A stretch of 61,390 nucleotides of DNA, from assembly GCF_005047355.1 (NCBI RefSeq), contig NZ_SUMC01000048.1, positions 1 to 61,390 of the forward strand. The letters are read 5' to 3'. Positions within the stretch are counted from its first letter, which is position 1. The number at the start of each line of letters is the position of its first letter. The translations under genes and the position numbers were made by a program. The notes below the pieces were generated by a model, which had not been told where the DNA came from, ran no database searches, and saw only the letters and a program-made list of their open reading frames with translations. The stretch is from Actinacidiphila oryziradicis (GTDB lineage: Bacteria; Actinomycetota; Actinomycetes; Streptomycetales; Streptomycetaceae). Of the stretch, positions 17,401 through 26,687 are shown one piece after another.

Positions 17401-18879
17401 GCCCAGCCCACCGTCTCCCGCCACCACGTCGCCGCCATCAAAGAGTGGGCACAGACGGGATGGCTGCAGCACATACGCAACGAACTCGTCGCCGTCCTGG
17501 ACGCGGCCGGACGCGTAATGACTCCTCAGGAGCTGGCTGTCGAGCTGCGCGTGCGCCACGGCGCGGGCGCCGACACCCCCGCGCGGACCCTGGCCAAAGC
17601 CCGCGCCGTCGTCCGCGCCGCCGTGGAGGCCGAGGCCCTGCCCGACGGACGCGACGAGGAACACCAGCCACGGCTGGCGGTACTGCGCCGCGGCGAGCGG
17701 GTGCTCATCGCCTTGGAGTCGCTGCCGGGATCGAACGCACCCAGCGCCCCCGACCTGGCCGACTACGCCGCCAAGCTGGGCGCGAAGGCCGACGAGCTGG
17801 CCGGCTCCGATCCCCTGCCGGGACGGGCCTCGGTCGTGCGGGACCTGCGCGTCGTCCCCACCCCGCAGGGCATGGCCCCGCTCGCCGAGACCCGCCTGGT
17901 CGCCCTGGCCGCGGCGGCAGCGGCGATGGCGGCGGCGTCACCGAGGCTGGAGCTCTACCCGCGCGACCTCAGCCTGGACCGGGCACTGCGCATCTCCCAG
18001 GCCCCGGCCGGTGTCCGGCGAGAGCTGGGCATCACGGTCGAGGACCTGCTCGCCAAGGTCCGCTACCGCTTCCCGGAGCTGGACTTCGGCGCCCCCACGC
18101 ACGTCAGGGTCGAGGACGCGCTGAAGAAAGCGGACTTCCCGCTGGAGTACGACACCGCCGCGCACTGCTTCCGCCCGCCCGCGCCCTCGGTGAACGGGAC
18201 CCAGCTGCGCAGCGGAACGGGCACGGGCACGCTGACCGCCGCGGGCAGCGCCGCCATCGGCGCGGCCTCGGCCGGACGCGACCCGGACGCGCTGCTGGCG
18301 GGGAAGCTGCGGGGGGCGGTCGAGCGCGGCGGCTTCGTCGCCCTGAACGTGCACCTGAAGTACCTCGCGGGCGCCGCGGAGGCGGTGGCGGGGGCCTTGC
18401 CGGTGGTGCCGGTGAACCTCGCGCAGGTGTTCCTGGCGGAGTTCCGCGCTCTCGCGGGCGAGCGCGGGACGGACTGGAGCAAGGTGCTCGGCGCGGACAC
18501 CACCTTCACGCGCTCGGGCGAACTGCCCGGAGGCCTGCGGTCGTACGTCTCGCGGGTATGGCCCAGGGTCGGCGAGCAGATCGCGCAGACGGCGCGAGAG
18601 CGGCCGGGCGCGGTGGTGTTCGTGCACACCGCCGGGCTGCTCGGGCGGTACTGGGAGGCGGGCGGACGGGAGACGCTCGTGGAGCTGCAGAACGCCGCAC
18701 GGCGGGGCGGGGCGAGCCCGCACGGGCTGTGGGTGCTGTGCCCGTCGGAGTCCCCGCGCGGAACCCCCCACCTGGACCGACGCACGGTGGAGGTATTGGG
18801 GGAGGCCGAGCGGGTGGTGCTGGAGCGCTCGTTCCTCGACACGCTGAGGACGGCCGGGGCGGCACCGCTGGCCGGCTGA
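14404..18879 (+). CDS. pglW: PglW, BREX type 2 NERD/serine-threonine kinase protein
   Basis: The 1491-residue protein has a NERD nuclease-related domain (about 35-170; FIAVPRGLYLVELKAHPG), a first kinase-like domain (about 235-510) whose catalytic loop reads YHRALAARS and whose DFG is replaced by TDWQS, hence a pseudokinase, and a second kinase domain (about 530-800) with the active motifs HRDIKPDN (near 657) and DFSLAD (near 682). A helix-hairpin segment like the RNA polymerase alpha C-terminal domain follows (LIAAGLSPRAVSVAADLG). In S. coelicolor PglW is an autophosphorylating kinase of the phage growth limitation system. It opens the operon, 69 bases before pglX. The only in-frame start is GTG 14404, 14 bases after the nearest ribosome-like site. 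The better GTG 14394 is out of frame owing to the C7 tract at 14429-14435. Confidence 0.93.
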   Translation: MAAAGGSASPPPRPAPKPAQPKVQRWHQTRTSPFPWEQDALDHVKRLMPQSEPYRAWATFSFSAASGRVNECDLFIAVPRGLYLVELKAHPGRLVNHGSTWSFQGEDKIRTIPNPLHLTDLKSKELKGQLEWAARKLSSGRALRIPRVEPAVFLSAPGLVSELDEVQRIRVYGRDGAASGLPGIWQDLLATPPLREEQRITADFARRLDDLMRTIGVRASTAHLDFGDWRLQPRPLDAGDTWEDRLAQREGLVHEEGRVRVYLVELQATEAARRSTERAALREYQVLQGITHPGIAQAVDFREHQGGPAILFRHRHEDLRLDDYLAAHGARLSDETRRAMVRQLADALRYAHRRSLYHRALAARSIYVTARPDGGQPALRITDWQSAARDFEATSLRSLGNSPLGEEHLPDAAEVYLAPGFEEEYADPVELDVFGLGAVAYLILTGTAPAARRSELMTRLGADGGLHPYAVSDSIAASLDELIYQATRSDAADRLESVDAFLKRLDTAEQDVNSQAAAAEADPLSATPGQALDAEWSVVRVLGSGATARALLVQADPEDGAGFPQPRVLKVALDAGKDSRLHAEATALKQVGGGRIVRLLDGPRTLGGRTVLELEYAGEQSLAQRLRGQGRLTYDDLESFGEDLFKALEELTAKGVRHRDIKPDNLGVQHGADGREHLMLFDFSLADVPDRDVKAGTRGYLDPFLDHGHRREFDDYAEHYAAAVTLHEMASGERPVWGDGTGDPRTTSDEHPALAEDLFEPGLREGLTAYFARALHRDTAHRFDSLKQMSAAWRELFTHADAVPPATTPATATATTDSDTLQEIRDAAALAAEPTTELIAAGLSPRAVSVAADLGASTVSDLLALPPHRFSQARGAGVLIRNELKRRHRQWTTALRRKPTAGTPGAAATGKAVGPATPSGKATASAGSEEAVLDQVTARGPVDQLATLLAPGPTRATSNKSEVIRATLGLPGDGPQPEPWEAKLAPWPTQVAIAGALQTAQPTVSRHHVAAIKEWAQTGWLQHIRNELVAVLDAAGRVMTPQELAVELRVRHGAGADTPARTLAKARAVVRAAVEAEALPDGRDEEHQPRLAVLRRGERVLIALESLPGSNAPSAPDLADYAAKLGAKADELAGSDPLPGRASVVRDLRVVPTPQGMAPLAETRLVALAAAAAAMAAASPRLELYPRDLSLDRALRISQAPAGVRRELGITVEDLLAKVRYRFPELDFGAPTHVRVEDALKKADFPLEYDTAAHCFRPPAPSVNGTQLRSGTGTGTLTAAGSAAIGAASAGRDPDALLAGKLRGAVERGGFVALNVHLKYLAGAAEAVAGALPVVPVNLAQVFLAEFRALAGERGTDWSKVLGADTTFTRSGELPGGLRSYVSRVWPRVGEQIAQTARERPGAVVFVHTAGLLGRYWEAGGRETLVELQNAARRGGASPHGLWVLCPSESPRGTPHLDRRTVEVLGEAERVVLERSFLDTLRTAGAAPLAG
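14429..14435 (+). repeat. C7 homopolymer in pglW codons 9-11
   Basis: Seven consecutive C. With six, the GTG at 14394 (GGAAGG four bases upstream) and the ATG at 14382 would be in frame with pglW; with seven they lead to a short frame ending at 14615. It is a candidate phase-variation or decay site. Confidence 0.6.
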
Positions 18880-18948
18880 GAGGCCGCCCCTCGGGAGGGC
18901 GGCGCTGGATGTTGCTGCATGTCAATGGGGATGGGGAGGGGCGGGCGA

Positions 18949-21900
18949 GTGTCCGGGCGTGGCGTGAACCAGACGGAGCTGCTGAAGGACCTGCGCAAGC
19001 AGGTCACGGCACTTGAGGACGACCTGCGTGCGCGCAGCGAGGTCGTGGCGGAGTACCAGGCCAAGCTGGAGACCGAGTACGCGCAGGCCCGGGAGGCCAA
19101 GCGCACCGCGGCGACGTACGGGGCGTGGCGGGACGAGCGGATCACGCAGGTCGCGGCCGCGTGGGTGCTGGCGTGCGTGTTCGTCCGCTTCTGCGAGGAC
19201 AACCAGCTGATCGCCGACCCGTTCCTGGCCGGCCCGGGTGAGCGCCTGAAGGACGCTGAGGACCGCGACGCGGAGTTCTTCCGGTTGAACCCGGAGAAGA
19301 ACGACCGGGACTGGCTGGTGCACGCGTTCGAGTCGCTGGCCGCGACCAATCCGGCGGTGGCCGGGCTGTTCGACCGCGCGCACAATCCGTTGTGGGAGCT
19401 GGCACCGTCGTACGAGGCGGCGAGTGGGCTGCTGAAGTTCTGGCGGCGGCGCGGGTCGGATGGCGAGATCCTGCACGACTTCACCGACGAGACGGTGGTG
19501 GGGGCCGACGGCGTCGTCGAGCACGAGGGGTGGAGCACCAGGTTCCTCGGCGACCTGTACCAGGACCTGAGCGAGCACGCGCGCAAGACATACGCACTTC
19601 TGCAGACGCCGGAGTTCGTGGAGGAGTTCATCCTCGACCTGACGCTGGAACCGGCGGTCCGGGAATTCGGCCTTGAACCGGAGACGGTCGTCGGCGGGGA
19701 CGGTGAGATACGCAAGGGCCTGCGAACGATCGACCCGGCGTGCGGGTCGGGGCACTTCCTGCTGGGCCTGTTCAAGCGGCTGCTCGCGAAGTGGCAGAAG
19801 GCCGAGCCGGGCACGGATGTCTGGGAGCTGATCCGGCGCACGTCGGAGTCGGTGCACGGCTGCGACAAGAACCCGTTCGCGGTGTCGATCGCCCGCTTCC
19901 GCCTGCTGATCGCAGCTCTGCAAGCCGGCGGGGCGAAACGGCTCGACCAGGCCCCGGCGTTCCCAATCAACGTGGCGGCGGGTGACTCGCTGCTGCACGG
20001 GCGGGGGGCGGCGGGCATCCAGGTCGATCTGCTGTCGGACGGCGAGGCTTTCGCGTACAGGACGGAGGACGTCAAGGAGTACGCGGAGCGGTGCGACCTG
20101 CTGGGGGTTTCGAGCTACCACGTGGTGGTGGGAAACCCGCCGTACATCACGGTGAAGGACAAGCAGGAGAACGACAATTACCGCAAGGCGTACAGCGCTT
20201 GCGCGGGGACGTACGCGCTGTCGGTGCCGTTCGCGCAGCGGTTGTTCCAGCTCGCTATCCGTGCGGGTGGGTCGGAGCGGGCGGCGGGGTATGCCGGGCA
20301 GATCACCGCGAACTCCTTTATTAAGCGGGAGTTCGGGAAGAAGTTGATCGAGGAGTTCTTCGTCAGCGATCGCGAGGGCGTGCACCTGACGCACGTTATT
20401 GACACCTCTGGGGCATACATTCCCGGGCATGGTACGCCGACGGTGATCCTAATCGGGCGCAATCACATCCCCCGTCAGAGGGAGCCCATTCGCGCCGTGT
20501 TGGGTGTGCGCGGTGAGCCATCGCAACCGGTGGATGCGGCGCGGGGTGTAGTGTGGACTGCGATTGTCGATCAGGTGGGAGCGCCCGAGAGCGAGTCGGA
20601 GTGGGTCTCTGTGATCGATTCCGAGCGCGGTAATTGGACTGTGCATCCCTGGTCTCTCAGCGGTGGCGGCGCGAGTGATCTCGTTAGCGCGCTTGAGGCC
20701 ATTGCCTGTAGTCGCCTGCAGGATTCCGTCCGGCTGATCGGGCGTACAGCACACACGGGGTCCGATGATTCCTACTTCGCCCCGCCAGGTGCATGGCGGC
20801 GCCAGGGGGTCGCTGCCTCCCGGTCCATCCAACTTGTCCAAGGGCAGATCATACGAGATTGGGATCTAGACCCGGTGACGGAGGCCCTGTTCCCATATTC
20901 GAAGGAGCTGATCGCTGATCTTTCTGATATTTCCTCTTCCAAACAACTGTGGACACATCGGGTACTTTTGCGCACTCGCCGCGAGCCTGGTGGCACACAC
21001 GAGGAGATCGGCCTGACGTGGTACGAATGGAGTCGATGGCATCCTGAGCGGTTCTCAGTACCGTTTGGGATCGCCTTCCCGTTTGTGGCGACGCACAACC
21101 ACTTCGCGTTGGACCGGGGCGGGAAAGTGTTCAAGCAGACCGCGCCGGTGATCAAGTTGCCCGAGAGGGCGGGGGAGGATGAGCACCTGGAGTTGTTGGG
21201 GGTGCTCAACTCGTCGGCGGCGTGCTTCTGGCTGAAGCAGGTTTGCCATGACAAAGGCAACGGAGGGATCGGTGGCGGTATCGCCAGTGAGGACTGGGAG
21301 AAGTTCTACGAGTTCACTGGCACCAAGCTCCAGGAGTTCCCCCTCCCTGGCCGACTCCCCCTCGCGCTCGGCCGCGCTATCGACGCATCCGCGCAGGAGC
21401 TCGCTGTCCACGAGCCTTCCGCTGTGTGCGCGTCCGGCGCGACGCCGACCCGTTCCGTGTTCGACGCTGCCTACGCCGCCCACACCGCCACTCGTGAGCG
21501 GATGGTCGCGCTTCAGGAGGAGCTCGATTGGGAGGTCTACGGTGCGTACGATCTTGTCCGGTTGAGCGGGACAAACGATCAGCGCCTCACCGCCCCCGAC
21601 ATCGACGCGCTCCCGCCCGTCAAGCTCGGTGAGCGCGCGTTCGAGATCGTCCTCGCACGCAAGGTCGCCGCTGGCGAGCTGGACACGGCGTGGTTCACCC
21701 GTCACCACTCCACGCCCATCACCGAGATCCCCGCCCATTGGCCCGGCTGGTACCGCGCCATCGTCCAGAACCGCATCGACGTGATCGAGAAGCGCAGGGA
21801 CCTCGCGCTGATCGAGCGGCCGGAGTGTAAGCGCCGTTGGGCGTCCGAGCCGTGGGAGAAGCGGGAGAAGGAAGCGCTGCGCACCTGGCTGCTTGACCGA

Positions 21901-22713
21901 GTCGAGGATCGCCGCCTGTGGTTCGCGCTTCGCGACGGTTTCGAGCAGCCGCGTCCGCTCACGATTAGTCAGCTTGCCGATGAGCTCGCCAAGCTGGACC
22001 CTGAGGTGTCTGCCGTTGCAGCGCTTTATGCCGCCGACCATCTCGGCAAGCGGGACCTTCCGCTGGAAGCGGTCTTGGCCGAAGTCCTCGACGTCGAGCA
22101 CGTCCCCTACCTCGCTGCGCTCCGTTACAAGGACACCGGCTTGCGCAAGCGCGCCCAGTGGGAGGATGTCTGGGAGCAGCAGCGGGCGGAGGACGCGACC
22201 GGTGAGCGTCTGAGCATCCCGGTCCCGCCGAAGTACGCCTCCGCCGACTTCGTCAAGACCTCGTACTGGTCCAACCGCGGCAAGCTCGACGTTCCCAAGG
22301 AGCGGTTCGTCTCCTACCCCGGTGCCAATCCCGACGCGGACCCGACCCTGCTGCTCGGCTGGGCCGGCTGGGACCACCGCGACCAGGCCCAGGCGCTGGT
22401 CAACGTTGTTAAGGACCGCGCCTCCCAGCTGAGCTGGGAGGAGTCCCGAATAGCGCCGCTGCTTGCGGGGTTGGCTGAGCTGATGCCGTGGGTGCGGCAG
22501 TGGTTCGGGTCGGACGACCAGGAGTGGGGCGGCAACGCGGCGGAGGAGTTCGGGGCGTTCTTGGATGCCGAGCGTGCCAAGCGCGGCTTGAGCGCCGCGC
22601 AGCTTGCGGCCTGGCGTCCCGCGCCGAAGGCCCGGGGCCGCAAGGCCGCCGCTACTGCCACCGCCCGTACCGCGAAGAAGACTGACACCGCTGCCGACAT
22701 GCAGTCGGCCTGA
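18949..22713 (+). CDS. pglX: PglX, BREX type 2 adenine-specific DNA methyltransferase
   Basis: The 1254-residue product carries SAM-binding motif I (DPACGSGHF near residue 262) and the amino-methyltransferase motif IV NPPY (near 396), which mark an N6-adenine methyltransferase. In BREX it methylates host DNA and is required for defence. An N-terminal coiled segment (LLKDLRKQVTALEDDLRARSEV) and a C-terminal specificity half flank the catalytic core. The GTG at 18949 is chosen for the GGGGAGGGG seven bases upstream; an ATG at 18919 lacks one. Base composition and codon use change between about 20320 and 21080, where 20881-21000 has only 64 G/C in 120 bases, as though the target recognition part was exchanged. 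A G6 tract lies at 20003-20008. A short basic tail (RGRKAAATATARTAKK) ends the protein. Confidence 0.95.
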   Translation: MSGRGVNQTELLKDLRKQVTALEDDLRARSEVVAEYQAKLETEYAQAREAKRTAATYGAWRDERITQVAAAWVLACVFVRFCEDNQLIADPFLAGPGERLKDAEDRDAEFFRLNPEKNDRDWLVHAFESLAATNPAVAGLFDRAHNPLWELAPSYEAASGLLKFWRRRGSDGEILHDFTDETVVGADGVVEHEGWSTRFLGDLYQDLSEHARKTYALLQTPEFVEEFILDLTLEPAVREFGLEPETVVGGDGEIRKGLRTIDPACGSGHFLLGLFKRLLAKWQKAEPGTDVWELIRRTSESVHGCDKNPFAVSIARFRLLIAALQAGGAKRLDQAPAFPINVAAGDSLLHGRGAAGIQVDLLSDGEAFAYRTEDVKEYAERCDLLGVSSYHVVVGNPPYITVKDKQENDNYRKAYSACAGTYALSVPFAQRLFQLAIRAGGSERAAGYAGQITANSFIKREFGKKLIEEFFVSDREGVHLTHVIDTSGAYIPGHGTPTVILIGRNHIPRQREPIRAVLGVRGEPSQPVDAARGVVWTAIVDQVGAPESESEWVSVIDSERGNWTVHPWSLSGGGASDLVSALEAIACSRLQDSVRLIGRTAHTGSDDSYFAPPGAWRRQGVAASRSIQLVQGQIIRDWDLDPVTEALFPYSKELIADLSDISSSKQLWTHRVLLRTRREPGGTHEEIGLTWYEWSRWHPERFSVPFGIAFPFVATHNHFALDRGGKVFKQTAPVIKLPERAGEDEHLELLGVLNSSAACFWLKQVCHDKGNGGIGGGIASEDWEKFYEFTGTKLQEFPLPGRLPLALGRAIDASAQELAVHEPSAVCASGATPTRSVFDAAYAAHTATRERMVALQEELDWEVYGAYDLVRLSGTNDQRLTAPDIDALPPVKLGERAFEIVLARKVAAGELDTAWFTRHHSTPITEIPAHWPGWYRAIVQNRIDVIEKRRDLALIERPECKRRWASEPWEKREKEALRTWLLDRVEDRRLWFALRDGFEQPRPLTISQLADELAKLDPEVSAVAALYAADHLGKRDLPLEAVLAEVLDVEHVPYLAALRYKDTGLRKRAQWEDVWEQQRAEDATGERLSIPVPPKYASADFVKTSYWSNRGKLDVPKERFVSYPGANPDADPTLLLGWAGWDHRDQAQALVNVVKDRASQLSWEESRIAPLLAGLAELMPWVRQWFGSDDQEWGGNAAEEFGAFLDAERAKRGLSAAQLAAWRPAPKARGRKAAATATARTAKKTDTAADMQSA

Positions 22714-22736
22714 GCGGGAGAGGGAGACCACCGCCC

Positions 22737-25700
22737 ATGAGTTCTTCCAGTGACGCCCTCTACCTGAAGGACGTTCTCAATCTGCCCGAGTCCGTCCTTG
22801 CGGGTGACTTCAAGGTCGAGTTGTCGGGCGGCTTCGGCGAGTCCGGGCAGCGGGTTCGCGAGTACGTCGTCACCGACCAGCTCGAGCAGGCGTTCCGCAA
22901 GTCCTTGGGTATCGTCAAGGCGGCGGTCCGCGACAATGCCTCCCACGCCGCGTACCTGCACGGTTCCTTCGGTTCCGGCAAGAGTCACTTCCTGACCGTC
23001 CTGCACGCGGTCCTCAACGACAGTGGGGCAGTGGCCCGTGACAAGCCGCGCCTGCAGGCGGTTATCGCGGAGCACGCCGACTGGCTGGTTCAGGAGGGGA
23101 CGAGGAAGCGGTTCCTGATGGTGCCGTACCACCTTGTCGGCGCGGCGTCGCTCGATTCGGCACTGCTCGGCGGCTATGTGGCGACCGTCCGGCGGCTGCA
23201 CCCGGGCGCGCCGGTGCCGCCGGTCTACCGCGCGGACGCAGCCCTCGCGGACGCCCGCCGGCAGCGCGACTTCCTCGCGGACGACGCGAAGTTCATCCAG
23301 TGGCTCGGCGACCCTTCCGGACCGGCCTCCGCCCAGAGCAACGTCGAGGCCGGCGACGACCTGGAAGACCTGGACGCGCTCGCCGCCCCCGCCTCCGGTT
23401 GGACCTCCGCAAGCCTGGACGCCGCCTTCGCCGCAGCCGCCGGCAGCGATCTGCGCAACGCGCTGATATCCGCGCTGATCTCGGACTCCGGCCCCATGTC
23501 GGCCTACGCCCGCGGCGCGCAGGGCGACAAGAACGCGTTCCTACCGCTGGAGAACGGCCTCGCCGTCATCAGCCGCCACGCGCAGAGCCTCGGCTACGAC
23601 GGGCTGGTGCTCTTCCTGGACGAGTTGATTTTGTGGCTGCAGGCGCACCTCACCGAGAAGGCGATGGTCAACGACGAGGTCAGCAAGCTGGTGAAGCTGA
23701 TTGAGTCGGGTGACACCGACCGGCCGGTGCCGATCGTGTCGTTCATCTCCCGGCAGCGTGACCTGTCCCAGCTCGTCGGCTCTGATGTGGTCGGCGCGGA
23801 TGTGAAGAACCTCGAGCAGCAGGTCGGCTACCTCGCCGGGCGCTTCGATGTCGTCAGCCTGGAGGACCGCAACCTCCCTGCGATCATCAAGGAGCGTGTT
23901 CTCCAGCCGAGGGACGACGCGGCCCGCGCCGCGCTGCGCAGTGCCTTCGCCGGCGTCGAGTCCTCCGACGCTGCTGTGCGGGGGGTGCTGCTGGATGCGG
24001 CGGGGGCGACCGGTGCGGACTGGGCGGACTTCAAGGAGCTGTACCCGCTCTCGCCGGTCCTGCTCAACACCCTGGTTGCTCTGTCCGGTGCGCTGCAGCG
24101 TGAGCGGACCGGTTTGAAGCTGATCCAGGAGATGCTCTACCGCCGCCGCGGCGACATGAAGCTCGGCGACCTGATCCCCCTCGGTGACCTGTGGGATGTG
24201 TTGGCGGACGGTATGGGGGAGGCGTTCACTGACCGGCTGCGTGCCCAGTCCGAGGCCGCGATCCGCTTCCACACCAAGGTCCAGGCGTACCTCCTGCAGA
24301 AGTACGGCTCCACGGAGGAGGCCGGCTACCGCGCGGATGACCGTTTTGTGAAGACTCTCCTGCTGGGCTTCCTCGCGCCGGAGGTCCCCGCTCTGGCTCG
24401 CCTGACCGGCGGGCGCCTGGCCGCGCTGAACCACGGCTCGCTGCGCTCGCGCGCGGTGACGCCGGGGGAGCTGGCGGTGCGGCGGCTGCGGGAGTTGCAG
24501 GCGGAGTTCCCCGGTGAGCTGCGCAGCGACGGCAACGACGCCGACCCGGTGTTCACCCTGCACCTGTCCGACCTGGACGTGGAGCCGATCCTGGATGCGG
24601 TGGGGGAGAAGGACAACGTCGGGCAGCGTCGCATCTGGGTCAAGGAGCGGCTGTGGCAGGCGCTGGGCGTGCGTGACACGGGCGCGTTCGTGTGCGAGCA
24701 CGAGGTGGTGTGGCGGGGCACCAGGCGCACCGCGGAGTTCGTCTTTGAGAACGTCAAGGAACCGGCGACGATGCCGACGATGCAGTTCTCGCCCAGCGTT
24801 CCAGGCCGTGTCCGCTTCGTGGTCGACTACCCCTTCGATGAGTCCGAGGGGCATCCCAGCGATGACACCGCGCGCATCCAGCGGCTGCGGCAGGAGGGTT
24901 TCGAGGCTCCCACGATCGTGTGGCTGCCGTTCTTCTTCTCCCCGCAGCGCTCGGCGCAGCTCGGCCGGCTGCTGAAGATCCAGTACCTGTTGGAGCGGGA
25001 CCGGCTGGCCAACTACGCCGCGCATCTGCCCTCTGACGACCAGATACGGGTCAAGCACCAGATGGAGGCCCAGCGGGAGACTCTCACCAGCCAGCTCACC
25101 GACGTGCTGCGGCAGCTGTACGGGATCGCGAGCGTGGATGAGACCAACGTCGGCGCGGAGACCCCCGACGGGCTGCACGTCTACTGCCTCTACCCGGGGC
25201 ACACCCCGCAGCTGCAGGGCGGCGCGCCCTTCGACTACAACCTGGCCAAGCTCGCCGACGGGCTGTTCGCCGCGCTCTACCCCAAGCACCCGGACTTCGA
25301 CCCGCAGGAGACCCGTAAAGCTGTCACCCCCGGGGAGCTGAAGAGCGTCTACGGCTGGATCGCGCGAGCCATGGAGGACGGGTCGCGCCGGGTCGTCGTC
25401 GACAGCAAGCAGCTCGGGCTGGTCAAGCGGATCGTGCACCCCCTGGAGCTGGGGGAGGTCCACGACGGGCCGCTGAACGTCGGCACCGAGTGGCGCCGCC
25501 GCATCGAGCAGCACGCCACCGCGCAGGGCGTCACCGGCGACTACGAGGTCGAGGACATCCGCCGCTGGATCGCCGAGCTGGGCTGGAGTGGACTGGACAA
25601 GGCGGTCAGCAGCCTGCTGATCGCCGTGTACGCGCTGGTCGCGGACCGCTCCTGGGTCTTCAACGGCTCCTCGGCTGCGGCCCCGGACCTGGAGCGCATC

Positions 25701-26687
25701 GGCCCCGGGTGGGCGCTGCGCGCGCAGGAGCTGCCCAGCGAGGAGGAGTTCACCGCCGCGCACGGGCGCGCAGCCGCACTGTTCGGGGAGAGCGTGCCGC
25801 GGGTGCGCTACGCCCGCAACGTCAACGACCTCGCGGCGAAGGTCCGCGCCAGGGCGCAGGGCTGGGAGCCGGCCGTCAACGGGCTGCGGCGCTCCCTGGC
25901 CAACCACCGCACCGCACTCGGCGTGACGCAGGAGCAGAGCGCCCGCGAGATCTCGGTGCACGACGCCGCCGACCTGATCGCCCGTCTGGTCCGGCACAAG
26001 GACGCGACCGCGCTCGTGCGGGAGCTGTCCGCGCTCGCCTACGCCACGTCCGATGACGCACTGGCGAAGGCGATGTCCTCGGCGCATGCCACGCTGGACG
26101 CTCTGGACCGCGTCAAGTGGCAGCTGCTGGGCAGCGTGCGCGGCCTCACCGGCCGGGGCGACGGTCTCGCGGACCGGGCGCAGCGGCTGCTCGCGGAGAT
26201 CGCCGAGGCGGCCGCCGCGGTGGAGCGTGACCGGGAGTTGGCTGCGGTGCTGAATGCGGCCGAGAGCCGCGCTGTGGACATCATCAGCGAGTCCGGGCGG
26301 CTCAACGCCCTCGCCGCGCCGGCACCCGCCGCACCCGCCCCGGCACCGGCTGCTGCTCCCGTCCCGGGCCCGAGGGGCGCGGACCAGGTCAGCCTGACCG
26401 TTCACGGCCACCCCCCGCTGCCCGCTCAGCCGCAGGCGGACCCCGCCACGCCCGCAGCTCCCGCCGAACCCGCAGCTCCCGCCGCGCCCGCCGACGCACC
26501 CGCTGCTCCTGCTGTACCCGCGGCCCGGCGCCGCCGCCTGATCCTCGCGACCAGCCCAGGCAGCCTGGACCCCGACCTCGCCCAGGTCCTGGCTGAACTC
26601 ACCCAGCAGATCCGCGCTCACGCCGCCGCGAAGCCCGGCACCGAGATCGAGATCGGCTGGCAGGAACTGGAAGGCGGTGCGTCATGA
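22737..26687 (+). CDS. pglY: PglY, BREX type 2 P-loop ATPase (BrxC/PglY family)
   Basis: This 1316-residue ATPase has Walker A GSFGSGKSHF near residue 77 and Walker B LVLFLDEL near 290. It is the type 2 counterpart of BrxC, the large ATPase of BREX systems, thought to act with PglX and PglZ on invading DNA. The C-terminal part has an Ala/Pro-rich linker (about 1195-1265) before a conserved tail (LILATSPGSLDPDLAQVL). The ATG at 22737 follows a GGGAGAGGGAG stretch, 23 bases after pglX. Its stop overlaps the pglZ start by four bases (ATGA), so the two are likely translationally coupled. Confidence 0.95.
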   Translation: MSSSSDALYLKDVLNLPESVLAGDFKVELSGGFGESGQRVREYVVTDQLEQAFRKSLGIVKAAVRDNASHAAYLHGSFGSGKSHFLTVLHAVLNDSGAVARDKPRLQAVIAEHADWLVQEGTRKRFLMVPYHLVGAASLDSALLGGYVATVRRLHPGAPVPPVYRADAALADARRQRDFLADDAKFIQWLGDPSGPASAQSNVEAGDDLEDLDALAAPASGWTSASLDAAFAAAAGSDLRNALISALISDSGPMSAYARGAQGDKNAFLPLENGLAVISRHAQSLGYDGLVLFLDELILWLQAHLTEKAMVNDEVSKLVKLIESGDTDRPVPIVSFISRQRDLSQLVGSDVVGADVKNLEQQVGYLAGRFDVVSLEDRNLPAIIKERVLQPRDDAARAALRSAFAGVESSDAAVRGVLLDAAGATGADWADFKELYPLSPVLLNTLVALSGALQRERTGLKLIQEMLYRRRGDMKLGDLIPLGDLWDVLADGMGEAFTDRLRAQSEAAIRFHTKVQAYLLQKYGSTEEAGYRADDRFVKTLLLGFLAPEVPALARLTGGRLAALNHGSLRSRAVTPGELAVRRLRELQAEFPGELRSDGNDADPVFTLHLSDLDVEPILDAVGEKDNVGQRRIWVKERLWQALGVRDTGAFVCEHEVVWRGTRRTAEFVFENVKEPATMPTMQFSPSVPGRVRFVVDYPFDESEGHPSDDTARIQRLRQEGFEAPTIVWLPFFFSPQRSAQLGRLLKIQYLLERDRLANYAAHLPSDDQIRVKHQMEAQRETLTSQLTDVLRQLYGIASVDETNVGAETPDGLHVYCLYPGHTPQLQGGAPFDYNLAKLADGLFAALYPKHPDFDPQETRKAVTPGELKSVYGWIARAMEDGSRRVVVDSKQLGLVKRIVHPLELGEVHDGPLNVGTEWRRRIEQHATAQGVTGDYEVEDIRRWIAELGWSGLDKAVSSLLIAVYALVADRSWVFNGSSAAAPDLERIGPGWALRAQELPSEEEFTAAHGRAAALFGESVPRVRYARNVNDLAAKVRARAQGWEPAVNGLRRSLANHRTALGVTQEQSAREISVHDAADLIARLVRHKDATALVRELSALAYATSDDALAKAMSSAHATLDALDRVKWQLLGSVRGLTGRGDGLADRAQRLLAEIAEAAAAVERDRELAAVLNAAESRAVDIISESGRLNALAAPAPAAPAPAPAAAPVPGPRGADQVSLTVHGHPPLPAQPQADPATPAAPAEPAAPAAPADAPAAPAVPAARRRRLILATSPGSLDPDLAQVLAELTQQIRAHAAAKPGTEIEIGWQELEGGAS

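Noticed and set aside
16008..19016. Arg/Pro-rich 1002-codon plus-strand frame overlapping pglW
   Set aside because: Out-of-frame reading of pglW with extreme Arg/Pro content; no start signal.
23541..26621. 1026-codon minus-strand frame opposite pglY
   Set aside because: Shadow of pglY; pglY has the Walker motifs and operon fit, while the antisense frame has none.
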